Source of the DNA: CAVPDG01 sp963702535
GTDB taxonomy: Bacteria; Chloroflexota; Anaerolineae; Anaerolineales; UBA4823
NCBI GenBank assembly: GCA_963702535.1
Contig: CAVPDG010000018.1
Coordinates: 1 to 64,000, forward strand
DNA: 64,000 bases
Direction of reading: 5' to 3'
The stretch's first letter is position 1. Every line of letters begins with the position of its first letter. Below are positions 10,792-18,613 of this stretch, piece by piece. The notes under the pieces were generated by a model. That model was not told where the DNA came from and ran no database searches. It saw only the letters and a program-made list of their open reading frames with translations. Position numbers and translations under genes: made by a program.

Positions 10792-11421
10792 AGATTGCCG
10801 TTATCAACGAGACCAGCGCTGCTGATCGCAATGCCGATATCCTGGCTGCGTTGGAGGGGAGGGGACACGAGATCATCAACGCAGGTATGACCAAAAACGG
10901 AGCTACGCCCGAGCTGCAATACATCCACACGGGCCTTCTGGCTGCGATCTTCTTGAACCTCGGGCGAGTTGACCTGGTGGTTGGGGGCTGTGGTACGGGA
11001 CAGGGCTTTCTCAATGCCGTTGTGCAATATCCTGGTATCTTCTGCGGACACATCTTAAACGACCTGGATGCCTGGTTATTTGCTCAAATCAACGCCGGCA
11101 ATTGTATTTCATTGGCTTTGAACCAGGGTTATGGCTGGGCTGCAAACATCAATCTAAAATTCATCTTCGACCGTTTCTTTAGCGTTGATGCGGGGCAGGG
11201 CTATCCAGCACACCGGCGCGAACCACAAGCCCAATCCCGACTAACCCTCCAGGCGGTCTCCGCTGTTACCCACCGCCCATTCGCAGAAATTATCGCCGCG
11301 TCTTCCAGGTGAGGTGCTCAACCCCGTTTTGACCTACCCGGGTATAGAAAGGCTGATTGACCTGGATTCGATCCAGGATGATACACTCCGCGGTGCGTTT
11401 GTACGCCGCTTTGCACATTGA
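10788..11421 (+). CDS. RpiB/LacA/LacB family sugar-phosphate isomerase, C-terminal frameshift
   Basis: About 210-residue aldose-ketose isomerase of the ribose-5-phosphate isomerase B/galactose-6-phosphate isomerase fold. The active-site segment GGCGTGQGFLNAVVQ is near residue 65 (Cys acts as the base in RpiB) and HILNDLDAWLF follows. One frame stops at 11312; moving frame near 11295 extends it through LPGEVLNPVLTYPGIERLI to a TGA at 11419-11421, a typical C-terminal extension of long RpiB proteins. It feeds the transketolase subunits encoded immediately downstream. Confidence 0.82.
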
Positions 11422-11446
11422 TCGAGCTGACACAGGAGCATTACGC

Positions 11447-12284
11447 ATGCATCATCATGGCATAGAATTGATCAATGAAATCGAGCATCAGGCACAGCAA
11501 TATCCGGCTGGATGTTCTGGATATGATCTACCGTCGTCAAGCTGGTCATCCTGGTGGCTCCTTCTCTGCGGCAGAAATCCTTGCCTGCCTGTACTTCCAC
11601 CAGTTAAAAATCGATCCAGCTCAACCGAATTGGGTCGGACGCGACCGCTTTATTTTGAGCAAAGGGCATGCCGCTGCCGCGCTCTATTCAGCGCTTGCGC
11701 ACCGAGGTTTTTTCCCATTGTTTGATTTGGAACAGTGGGGGCATATCGGTGCTCACCTGCAAGGCCACCCCGATCGTGTGAAAACCCCGGGTGTTGATAT
11801 GTCCACCGGGATCTTAGGCCATGGACCATCTGTTGGTGTGGGTCTAGTCCTGGCCCAACGCCTGGCAGGTCTCAGCTATCACGTCTACGTCCTGGTGGGT
11901 GAGGGGGATATGCAATCAGGGGTCGCCTGGGAAGGTGCTATGACGGCTGCCAAGTACCGTACTTCAGAGATGACCGTGATCATGGACTACAACGATGTCC
12001 AGCTGGACGGTGCTGGCCACGACATCATGCCATTAGAGCCCATCGTCGACAAATGGCGTGCTTTCGGCTTTGCAGTCATCGAGATCAACGGTCATAACGT
12101 GCTCCACATCCTGGATGCGCTGGATACAGCCCTGGAGATACACAGCCAGCCGACCGTCATTCTGGCACATACAACAAAAGGAAAGGGCGTCTCTTTCATG
12201 GAAAACAACGCTGCATGGCATGGCGGTGTGCCCAGCCCGGCACAATATCAAGCCGCCCGGCTTGAGCTGGGAGGTGAAGCATGA
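11447..12284 (+). CDS. Transketolase, N-terminal (ThDP-binding) subunit
   Basis: About 278 residues. Two-subunit transketolase moves two-carbon ketol units in the pentose phosphate pathway. The motif GHPGGSFSAAEIL, then SKGHAAAALYS, then the ThDP motif GEGDMQSGVAWEGAM with DYNDVQLDG are all present. ATG 11447 has AGGAG 8 bases upstream and gives a normal N-terminal helix (MHHHGIELINEIEHQAQQ) if one indel near 11497 is corrected; without it the gene would begin at ATG 11475. The end overlaps the next gene by ATGA. Confidence 0.88.
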
Positions 12285-13250
12285 TCGCCCCGCACTCTTA
12301 AGTTGGCTGATATTCCTCAGCGACAGGCTTACGGAGTCGCTCTGGCTGAATATGGGGATGTGGACGAATCAGTCGTAGTATTAGACGCAGATGTCTCATC
12401 GTCAACCTTGACCAATTATTTTGCCAGGCGCCATCCAAAGCGATTTTTCAACATGGGAGTGACTGAGGCATCGATGGTGGATGTGGGAGTCGGTCTTGCT
12501 TTAGGTGGAATGATCCCCTTTGTAAACACCTTCGCAGCTTTGCTGACCCTGCGCGCCTGCGAACAGATCCGCACGTGCGTGGCATATGCCAGTGCAAACG
12601 TAAAGCTGGTAGGAGGATTTGCCGGGGTATCGGACTACAAAGATGGACCCACCCATTTTTCGGTAAATGATATAGCCGTTATGCGCAGTATCCCAAAGAT
12701 GGTGGTAATCTCCCCAGCCGATAACTTGGAAGCTGCCCGGATGGTACCAGTGATCGCCGAGTATCCAGGGCCGGTGTATATGCGCGTCAGCCGCGCCAAT
12801 GTTGGCGATGTTTTCAATGACAACTACCACCCTGAGATTGGCAAGGGGAGCATCCTCAGGCCTGGATCGGATGTTACCCTGGTCGGAACGGGTAGTATGG
12901 TGGCCCGTTGCAGGGTCGCAGCGGAGATGTTATCGACGCAGGGGATCGATGTGCGCCTGATCGCCATGTCCAGCATTAAGCCCATTGACCAGGACCTGCT
13001 CTGCCAGGCAGCACGCGAGACTGGTGCCATCGTGACCGCTGAAGATCATTCCATTATCGGAGGTTTGGCAGGTGCTGTAGCCGAGGCATTAGCGCTTAGC
13101 TGCCCTGTGCCGCTCGAGCCAGTAGGCGTATGGGATAACTTTGCACAAACCGGTCCCGATCCTGAAACGCTGATGGACGCCGTGGGACTCTCGGTAGAGG
13201 ATATCCAGCAGGCTGTCCAGCGCGTTCTCAAGCGTAAACACAATCCCTGA
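12281..13250 (+). CDS. Transketolase, C-terminal (Pyr/transketolase-C) subunit
   Basis: About 322 residues: pyrimidine-binding domain (with the catalytic-type glutamate in MGVTEASMVDVGVGLALGG) followed by the transketolase C-terminal domain (GTGSMVARCRVAAEML). An ATG at 12281 overlaps the stop of the N-terminal subunit as ATGA, but this frame closes after seven codons; an indel near 12297 joins it to KLADIPQRQAYG. Otherwise TTG 12303 is the start. Last gene of the operon that begins at 5944. Together the operon predicts uptake, ring or ketol cleavage, isomerisation and entry into the pentose phosphate pool. Confidence 0.88.
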
Positions 13251-13310
13251 TAAAGACGGTGATATCTCTGTTCGTAAATATTCGCAGATACTATAAGTAT
13301 CGGCTATTGT

Positions 13311-13690
13311 ACACACCAATGGTGCATACCCCCCTTAAGCCGTTACCCCGGTTTACACCAGCCAAATCAGGGTTTGCACCAGGGGATCACACCAGCCTAA
13401 GAGGGGGAACACACCAGTCGGGAGCACCTTATTCGGGTATTATCTGGATTGGACTCGCCGATCACCACTTCCATGTTCATGTGAATTCTAGATTCTTCTC
13501 TCGTTGCACTTGTTCAGAATGACATCGAACCGGGTGCAATTGGTGTGCAATTTGCACAGACGGACTATACAAAGCACACCAAATGGACTCTGCTTACCCC
13601 CAGATATGCCCCCCAATGCCCCTTCCAACCCCCACCTGTACGGAATAAACCGTATAGATTTGCCCCAGGTTCGCTTTCACATTAGACGTA
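13311..13690 (+). repeat. Left flanking copy of the island repeat (R-a)
   Basis: Intergenic 13251-13838 holds no gene. From CACCAATGGTGCATACC on, it matches 18015-18458. The first part iterates an ACACCAG core about every 12-20 bases; after a divergent stretch (about 13480-13530) the second part contains TGCAATTGGTGTGCAA, CCCCTTCCAACCCCCACC and TTCGCTTTCACATTAGACG, each with a near-identical partner at the right end. The left copy lacks the tRNA-like T-arm seen at 18462-18478. The two copies bracket the toxin-antitoxin island. Confidence 0.75.
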
Positions 13691-13838
13691 ATTCGTATCT
13701 TTTCACTGTTGATGCCTGAACAGTAAAAACATGAAACACCTCTTCTGCACAACCTATCACCTGGCTCACGGTTTGAGGGGCATTTGCGGTTACGAAACTC
13801 CAGCAGAGACAGCGTATTAAATTGGATGCAGAATTTCA

Positions 13839-13867
13839 TTGCAATAAGGTGCCAATTGTGGTATCTT
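13839..13867 (+). promoter_or_regulatory. Probable promoter of the AbiE pair, possibly leaderless
   Basis: TTGCAA (13839-13844) and TATCTT (13862-13867) with a 17-base spacer. The ATG at 13874 is 7 bases after the -10, so transcription would begin at or beside the start codon; no ribosome site is visible. Inferred from spacing only. Confidence 0.45.
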
Positions 13868-13873
13868 ATCCGC

Positions 13874-14513
13874 ATGGAATTTGCCGAACTGGTGGAAATC
13901 ATCAAAGATGAGCCAGTATTCGAAACCGGGTTACTGCTTGCTGGTGATGCCAAGCCGCGCGAGATCCGCCGCCAGCTCTCGCGCTGGAGGCAAGCCGGCA
14001 AAATCTACCAGCTCCGCCGCGGTCTGTACTGCCTGGCGCATCCCTTTCAGAAGGTAAATCCCCATCCTTTCCTGGTCGCCAACCGCATGCTTCCGGCCTC
14101 TTATGTCAGCATGCAGTCAGCTCTGGCGTACTATGGCATGATCCCCGAGTATGTGCCGGTGACTACCAGCATCACCACCAGCCGACCAGCGCACTGGGAG
14201 ACGCCATTGGGAATTTATGACTTCCGCCATATTCAGGTGGACTTTTTTTATGGCTATCATCGGGTGGATTTGGGGGTGAAACAGCAAGCGTTCATCGCCA
14301 CTCCTGAGAAAGCTTTGCTTGACCTGGTTTACCTCGAATTGGGAGGGGATACACTCGATTATCTCGCCGAGTTGAGGCTGAATAATCTGGACCGGCTGGA
14401 CTGGCAGCTCATCAGTCGCCTTGCCGGGAGGATTAAAGAAACCCAAACTCATGCGCGCTCTCGCAACGATCCAGGAGTTGGCGGGCGAAGAAGGAGAATT
14501 TGTGAGCTTGTGA
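13874..14513 (+). CDS. abiEi: AbiEi-type antitoxin (type IV toxin-antitoxin system), one frameshift
   Basis: About 212 residues. AbiEi antitoxins have an N-terminal winged helix that represses the operon and a C-terminal domain that counters AbiEii. Here REIRRQLSRWRQAGKIYQLRRGLYCLA is the winged helix, followed by SMQSALAYYG and TPEKALLDLVYLELGG, both family marks. The frame appears to run into the toxin, but shifting by one base in the A-rich stretch near 14440 gives MRALATIQELAGEEGEFVSL ending in TGA 14511-14513, overlapping the toxin GTG as GTGA. ATG 13874 is chosen over the upstream extension because homologues start at MEFAELV-like sequence and the promoter ends just before it. Confidence 0.85.
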
Positions 14514-15325
14514 AAGCGTACATTGAGCAGTTATTGAGAGATATCACCGATCCAATTGCTGGCCGCAATCTGGTGCGGGAATACTTACAGGCTAGGATCT
14601 TGGAATGCCTGCAGCGCGCCGGGGCGATGGTTCCCCTGGCGTTTCACGGCGGCACAGCGTTGCGTTTCTTATATGCAATCCCTCGCTATTCTGAAGACCT
14701 CGACTTTGCCCTGGAGGGACTAGGAGCCAGCTACGATTTTCGTGCTTACTTGCAAGCTGTTCAGAATGAATTCGTAAAAGAGGGTTATCAGGTCGCGATC
14801 AAGCTAAACGACAAAAAGACGGTGAACGCCGCCTTTGTGAGATTCAACTATCTTCTCTATGAGTTTGGGTTGTCTATGCAAAGAGATGAGGTCCTGGCCG
14901 TGAAAATTGAGGTAGACACCAATCCGCCGGCAGGGGCAGGGTTGGAAACCACCCTCATCAGGCGCCATGTAACCTTAAGATTGCGCCATCATGACCGTTC
15001 TTCGCTCTTGGCGGGCAAGCTGCATGCTATCTTCCAACGCCGATATATTAAAGGGCGCGACCTCTATGATCTGATCTGGTATCTCACCGATCCAGACTGG
15101 CCAAATCCAAACCTTACGCTCCTTCAGAATGCCTTACAGCAGACTGGCTGGAGCGGCCCTATCCTAAACGAGAATAACTGGCGGGACACCCTGTGCGGAC
15201 GACTAGGTGCAATCGATTGGAAGAAAAGCGCCAGCGATGTAAAACCGTTTCTTGAGAGATCGGATGAGGTAGATTTGTTAACTCAGGAGAATTTCGAGAA
15301 ACTGCTGGGCTGTTCGCCCCGCTAA
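14510..15325 (+). CDS. abiEii: AbiEii-type nucleotidyltransferase toxin
   Basis: 271 residues from GTG 14510. AbiEii/AbiGii toxins are nucleotidyltransferases (DUF1814) that modify RNA targets such as tRNA and give phage abortive infection. The family motifs are HGGTALRFLY, then RYSEDLDFAL near residue 60 (the nucleotidyltransferase Asp pair), VKIEVDTNPPAG, and LLAGKLHAIFQRRYIKGRDLYDL, the conserved Lys-x-x-Asp helix. AAGGAG is 13 bases upstream inside the antitoxin gene; translational coupling through GTGA is likely. Codons and length are normal, so the toxin appears intact. Confidence 0.9.
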   Translation: MKAYIEQLLRDITDPIAGRNLVREYLQARILECLQRAGAMVPLAFHGGTALRFLYAIPRYSEDLDFALEGLGASYDFRAYLQAVQNEFVKEGYQVAIKLNDKKTVNAAFVRFNYLLYEFGLSMQRDEVLAVKIEVDTNPPAGAGLETTLIRRHVTLRLRHHDRSSLLAGKLHAIFQRRYIKGRDLYDLIWYLTDPDWPNPNLTLLQNALQQTGWSGPILNENNWRDTLCGRLGAIDWKKSASDVKPFLERSDEVDLLTQENFEKLLGCSPR

Positions 15326-15443
15326 ATTCATTTGATAGTGAGTCAACTATCTGCTATCCTATTCGTGAAATAGTGCGGTTTCAGCATTCTCTCTCATAAC
15401 CCGAAGATCGTTGTTTAGAATCCAGGCCCCGCTACCTGAACGG

Positions 15444-15472
15444 AATCGCAGGGCAACAGACCTGCGATTTTT
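15444..15472 (+). terminator. Rho-independent terminator after the AbiE pair
   Basis: Nine-base arms AATCGCAGG (15444-15452) and CCTGCGATT (15461-15469) with an 8-base loop, followed by TTT. It lies about 120 bases after the toxin stop. Confidence 0.75.
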
Positions 15473-15734
15473 CATGCTCCTACACCCCCGCTATATACAG
15501 TATCCACAAAAATACAGTCGTGTTTGTACCGAAAAACTTACCCTGTCGTCAACGAGTAGAGAAAATAATGGTAATCAAACCGCCAGACGAGCAAATTGAA
15601 TAGAATATATTCAATCTCACCCATACGCCTGGTGGATTTGATCTGGCTGATTCTGGGTCATCGGAATTGGTTGATCATTAGCCGATGGTGAGCTTTCTCT
15701 CATCCAACAATACTGCTCCAGCCTAGTTTAGCCT

Positions 15735-15835
15735 TGGTGCAAACCCGTCAAATTTGAGGTTTACACCAGCCAAATCAGGGTTTGTACCAGGGGATCACAC
15801 CAGCCAAGCAGGGGAATAAACCAGGCGGTCGCATC
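15735..15835 (+). repeat. Short copy of the island repeat (R-b)
   Basis: Contains the same iterated ACACCAG units: TTTACACCAGCCAAATCAGG, then GTTTGTACCAGGGGATCACA and an AATAAACCAG unit. It is followed by a -10-like TAAAAT (15863-15868) and the first antitoxin copy, an arrangement repeated at R-c. The rest of 15473-15734 shows no gene or clear structure. Confidence 0.7.
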
Positions 15836-15897
15836 GTAGTATTGGTTACAGTCGAATTAGAGTAAAATAGGTTCGAGGTAAGTTGAATGGAGTTCGT

Positions 15898-16135
15898 ATG
15901 GAGCACATCGTGGAAGCTCAGGTCATAGACTCGCGTCACCTTTAAGTTGAAGAAGCCGATAAAGATCGCACCAAGGTCAATTGTAATGATCACCATCGAG
16001 CCTGCCGAAGTCGTTGCCGAAACACAAGATTGGTGCTCGCGTTCTTCTCAGGGTCTTGAAGAAGCTTATAGCGAGAATGAGCCTGATTATTCCCTGAAAT
16101 GGATTAAGATACTTAATCCGGAATACCAGTCGTGA
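15898..16135 (+). CDS. MazE-like antitoxin copy 1, in-frame stop / +1 shift at CTT TAA G
   Basis: Small (78 residues after frame correction) protein near-identical at its N-terminus to the antitoxin at 17425: MEHIVEAQVIDSRHL, then KLKKPIKIAP, a basic strand typical of swapped-hairpin (AbrB/MazE-like) antitoxins, and an acidic tail with EEAYSENEPDYSL. Codons run ATG to CTT, then TAA at 15943-15945; skipping one T resumes the conserved frame. No PemK toxin follows, so this copy is an orphan beside a different small-protein module. GGAG is 6 bases before the ATG. Confidence 0.6.
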
Positions 16136-16176
16136 ACGTCAGAGTTGCTTGCTGGTAATCTGATCGGATGTAAAAC

Positions 16177-16365
16177 ATGGAATTCAAATCTAAGCGTCTC
16201 TCTTTTGAAGGTCTGAGTGAGCGGCTGCGACAGTACGAACGCAAGTACGGCTATTCGACTATCGAGTTTTATCGCCGTTTCCAAAATGGGGATTTAGGAG
16301 ATGACGACGACTTGATGATGTGGAGTGGTCTATATCACCTGTATATGACGCAGGTTGGGAAGTAG
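16177..16365 (+). CDS. Small conserved acidic/basic protein, possible antitoxin
   Basis: 62 residues: a basic N-terminus (MEFKSKRLSFEGLSERLRQY) and an acidic, aromatic C-terminus (FYRRFQNGDLGDDDDLMMW then SGLYHLYM). Small proteins of this shape (helix, YGYSTIEF, acidic DDDD, W-G-Y-LY end) often precede toxin-like genes; I recall the pattern but cannot name a family with certainty. The next gene begins 7 bases after the stop, so the two are likely co-transcribed. Confidence 0.55.
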   Translation: MEFKSKRLSFEGLSERLRQYERKYGYSTIEFYRRFQNGDLGDDDDLMMWSGLYHLYMTQVGK

Positions 16366-16372
16366 GCGCATT

Positions 16373-16777
16373 ATGGTAGTCGAAACGGTTACACTCAAAC
16401 TCCCCGAAAATCTATATCGGCGTCTGGTCAGTCACGCTGACGCAACCAGCCGCCCTTTGGAAGATGTCATCCTGCACGCCCTGACGGTCGGCAGCCCCCC
16501 TATTTGGGAGGATGTCCCGGCAGAGTACCAGGCGACACTGGCGGAGATGGATCGCCTGGATGATGACGCCCTATGGAGAATCGTGACGGGCCATAAAACC
16601 GTGGCCGAGATGGCTCGTTACGATGAGTTGCTGGAGAAAAACAAGCAAGATAAAATGAGCGAGGCAGAGCGCTCAGATTTAAACAGGCTGCGAAGCGAAG
16701 TCGACCGGTTTATGCTGCGTAAAGCGCATGCTGCAGCCCTACTACGCTGGCGGGGACATCCAGTACCCAATCCGTGA
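16373..16777 (+). CDS. Hypothetical protein with ribbon-helix-helix-like N-terminus, partner of HNH gene
   Basis: 134 residues from ATG 16373. The N-terminus (VETVTLKLPENLYRRLVSHA, then SRPLEDVILHAL) resembles a ribbon-helix-helix DNA-binding or antitoxin domain. The rest is helical and charged, with MARYDELLEKNKQDKMSEAE then LNRLRSEVDRFMLRKAHAAA looking like a coiled segment. It lies 6 bases before the HNH gene. Such a protein next to a small HNH endonuclease is a recurrent pair in cyanobacteria and Chloroflexota, as far as I recall; its function is unknown. Confidence 0.6.
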   Translation: MVVETVTLKLPENLYRRLVSHADATSRPLEDVILHALTVGSPPIWEDVPAEYQATLAEMDRLDDDALWRIVTGHKTVAEMARYDELLEKNKQDKMSEAERSDLNRLRSEVDRFMLRKAHAAALLRWRGHPVPNP

Positions 16778-16783
16778 GGGCGC

Positions 16784-17209
16784 GTGCCTATCGGGATCTC
16801 TGAACGTCTACGAGAGCAAGTCAGCCTGGCTGACCACAATCGCTGCGCCTACTGCCAGACAAGCGAAGCCAACTGCGGCATTCCCCTGACGATTGACCAT
16901 ATTCAGCCGATTTCCAAGGATGGAGAGACTTCATTCGAGAATCTATGTCTGGCTTGTCGGCCGTGTAACGAGTTCAAAGCCACTCTGACTGAAGCCGAGG
17001 ATCCACTTACGGGTGAGACTGTCCCTCTTTTCAACCTCCGTGCACAATCATGGTCGGAGCACTTCCGCTGGAGCGCCGATGCCACCCGTGTCGAAGGTCA
17101 TACAGCTATTGGGCGAGCGACAATCATTGCCTTGCGCATGAACCGGGAAGCCATTCTTGCGACTAGGGCGCGTTGGGTGTGGGGAGGATGGCACCCGCCA
17201 ATCGATTGA
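16784..17209 (+). CDS. HNH endonuclease
   Basis: 141 residues, GTG start. The HNH/His-Me fold is plain: zinc-site CAYC (residues about 23-26), LTIDHIQPISKDGETSFENL with the catalytic His in DHI and the Asn in ENL, then CLACRPCNEFK closing the zinc site. The C-terminal half (GRATIIALRMNREAILATRA) is typical of small stand-alone HNH nucleases found in variable loci. It may act as a nuclease effector or homing-type enzyme; no associated restriction or intron sequence is seen. Confidence 0.85.
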   Translation: MPIGISERLREQVSLADHNRCAYCQTSEANCGIPLTIDHIQPISKDGETSFENLCLACRPCNEFKATLTEAEDPLTGETVPLFNLRAQSWSEHFRWSADATRVEGHTAIGRATIIALRMNREAILATRARWVWGGWHPPID

Positions 17210-17218
17210 TGAACTGCC

Positions 17219-17400
17219 GTGGTGCATACCCCCTTAAGCCGTTACCCCGGTTTACACCTGGTGCAAACCCCTCAAAACCGGGGTTCACACCAGTCAAATC
17301 AGGGTTTACACTAGTGGTTCACACCAGCCAAAAGGAGGGAATGCACTAGGCACCCGCATCATAAGTTTTGGTTGCATTCAAATTAGAGTAAAATTGGTTC
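17219..17400 (+). repeat. Island repeat copy (R-c) with antitoxin promoter
   Basis: Starts TGGTGCATACCCCCTTAAGC like the outer copies, includes GGTTTACACCTGGTGCAAAC (an imperfect palindrome) and ACACCAG-like units, then switches to the R-b type ending with ATTAGAGTAAAATTGGTTC (TAAAAT at 17389-17394). It precedes the second antitoxin copy with the same spacing as R-b precedes the first. Confidence 0.7.
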
Positions 17401-17424
17401 ATAGAAAGTAGATATGGAGGTTGT

Positions 17425-17662
17425 ATGGAGCACATCGTGGAAGCTCAGGTCATAAACTCGCGTCACCTTTAAGTTGAAGAAGCCGATAAAGATCGCGCCA
17501 GGGTCAACTGTAATGATCACCATCGAGCCTGCCGAAGGCGTTGCCGATGACCTCGAATGGTATTTGCTTTCTTCTCATGGCTTAGAAGAAGCTTATAGCG
17601 AGAACGAGCCTGATTATTCCCTGGAAAGGATCAAGATCCCCAATCCGGAATATCAGCCATGA
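17425..17662 (+). CDS. MazE-like antitoxin copy 2, same CTT TAA G shift
   Basis: 78 residues after correction. GGAGG is 5 bases before ATG 17425. The zero frame meets TAA at 17470-17472 directly after CTT; a +1 step gives KLKKPIKIAP and the acidic tail EEAYSENEPDYSLERIKIP. The same break at the same codon occurs in the copy at 15898. The stop overlaps the PemK toxin ATG by 4 bases, a standard antitoxin-toxin layout. Neutralises the toxin by binding and represses the operon in related systems; inferred here. Confidence 0.7.
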
Positions 17663-18000
17663 AAGAGGGGGATATCATCCTGACGCCGATGCCGCAGGCC
17701 GACGGCAAGGTTAAAAACCGCCCAGCCATCTATTTACGCGAGATGCCACCATTCCGGGATGTGTTAGTTTGCGGCATTAGTACCCAAACTCACCAGCTTG
17801 CGCCTGATTTTGACGAGTTGATCACCAATCAGGACATTGACTTTTCCACCAGTGGATTGGTCAGCAACTCGCTCATCCGGTTGGGATTTCTGGCGGTATT
17901 GCCGCGTCGTAATGTTATTGGCAGCATAGGATCGATATCATCCGAAAGACTTAAACGATTACTCCACAGGCTGAGCGAATATTTGGTTAAGACCTCATGA
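17659..18000 (+). CDS. PemK/MazF family toxin
   Basis: 113 residues. PemK/MazF toxins are sequence-specific mRNA endoribonucleases. The SH3-like fold marks are visible: GDIILTPMPQADGKVKNRPA (beta-hairpin loop with the substrate-binding Arg-Pro-Ala), VLVCGISTQ, then SGLVSNSLIRLGFLAVLPRR, equivalent to the SxIR...P...L core. Starts 4 bases inside the antitoxin end. The gene is intact; the break upstream in the antitoxin makes the expression question interesting. Confidence 0.88.
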   Translation: MKEGDIILTPMPQADGKVKNRPAIYLREMPPFRDVLVCGISTQTHQLAPDFDELITNQDIDFSTSGLVSNSLIRLGFLAVLPRRNVIGSIGSISSERLKRLLHRLSEYLVKTS

Positions 18001-18014
18001 CAATGTCGCACTTT

Positions 18015-18458
18015 CACACCAATGGTGCATACCCCCCTTAAGCCGTTACCCCGGTTTACACCAGGTGTAAACCCCTCAAAATCAGGGTTCACACCAGCCA
18101 AATCAGGGTTTGCACCAAGGGATCACACCAGCCTAAGAGGGGGAATACACCAGTCGGGGGCACCTTCTTCGGGTATTATCTGGATTGGACTCGCCGGTCA
18201 CCGCTTCCATGTTTATGTAAAAATCCTGGATCCTTCGCCGCCTGAAAGTGCGTCGGCGGCTCAGAGCTTGCCCTGAGCGCAGCGAAGGCTTGATAATTTA
18301 CCGGGTGCAATTGGGGTGCAATTCGCACAGACAGATCAGACAAAACGCACAAAATGGACTCTGACTACCCCCAGATCTGCTCCCAATGCCCCTTCCAACC
18401 CCCACCTGTACGGGATAGATCGTCTAGACTCGCCCCAGGTTCGCCTTCGGATCAGACG
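18015..18458 (+). repeat. Right flanking copy of the island repeat (R-d)
   Basis: Matches R-a from CACACCAATGGTGCATACC through TCTGGATTGGACTCGCCG and again from GTGCAATTGGGGTGCAATTC to TTCGCCTTCGGATCAGACG. It contains the perfect palindrome GGTTTACACCAGGTGTAAAC and an extra GC-rich stretch (about 18230-18295) not in R-a. Non-coding from 18001 to 18613. Confidence 0.75.
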
Positions 18459-18486
18459 GTTGTCGGTTCGAATCCGGCCGGGGGCG
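18445..18486 (+). other. 3' half of a tRNA-Arg(TCG) gene, candidate attachment-site remnant
   Basis: The sequence fits a tRNA from the anticodon loop on: loop CTTCGGA (anticodon TCG), 3' stem TCAGA, variable CGGTT, T-arm GTCGG/TTCGAAT/CCGGC, acceptor strand CGGGGGC and discriminator G. The T-arm pairs throughout (one G-T). No 5' half is adjacent and no CCA follows. A 3' tRNA fragment is the usual scar left downstream when an element integrates into a tRNA gene; the intact copy would lie upstream, outside what is seen. Confidence 0.6.
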
Positions 18487-18613
18487 CCTGTCCGAACCCT
18501 ATCCGCCCCCCTCTCGGCATTCCATTTTTGAAAGTCCTGGAGCCCATGATTTCCCCATCCTATCGATCAGGTTATGTTATCCTTGCATCCATCACACACA
18601 AGGGAACAGGATC

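Noticed and set aside
13784..15325. A single 513-residue AbiEi-AbiEii fusion protein
   Set aside because: One extra base in an A-run near 14440 explains it; the other frame gives a proper antitoxin end and a GTGA overlap with the toxin start.
15411..15599. A 62-residue coding sequence after the AbiE pair
   Set aside because: No ribosome site, low-complexity product and it contains the terminator hairpin at 15444-15472.
13311..18445. A classical integron with attC sites
   Set aside because: The repeats separate modules like cassettes, but I found no convincing GTTRRRY core pairs and no integron integrase, so only the loose analogy is kept.
13311..18458. A CRISPR array made by the repeated ACACCAG units
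   Set aside because: Units are short, imperfect and unequally spaced, with no unique spacers of constant length and no cas genes.
18445..18486. A complete tRNA gene
   Set aside because: Only the anticodon loop to acceptor 3' half is present; no 5' acceptor strand GCCCCCG or D-arm precedes it.
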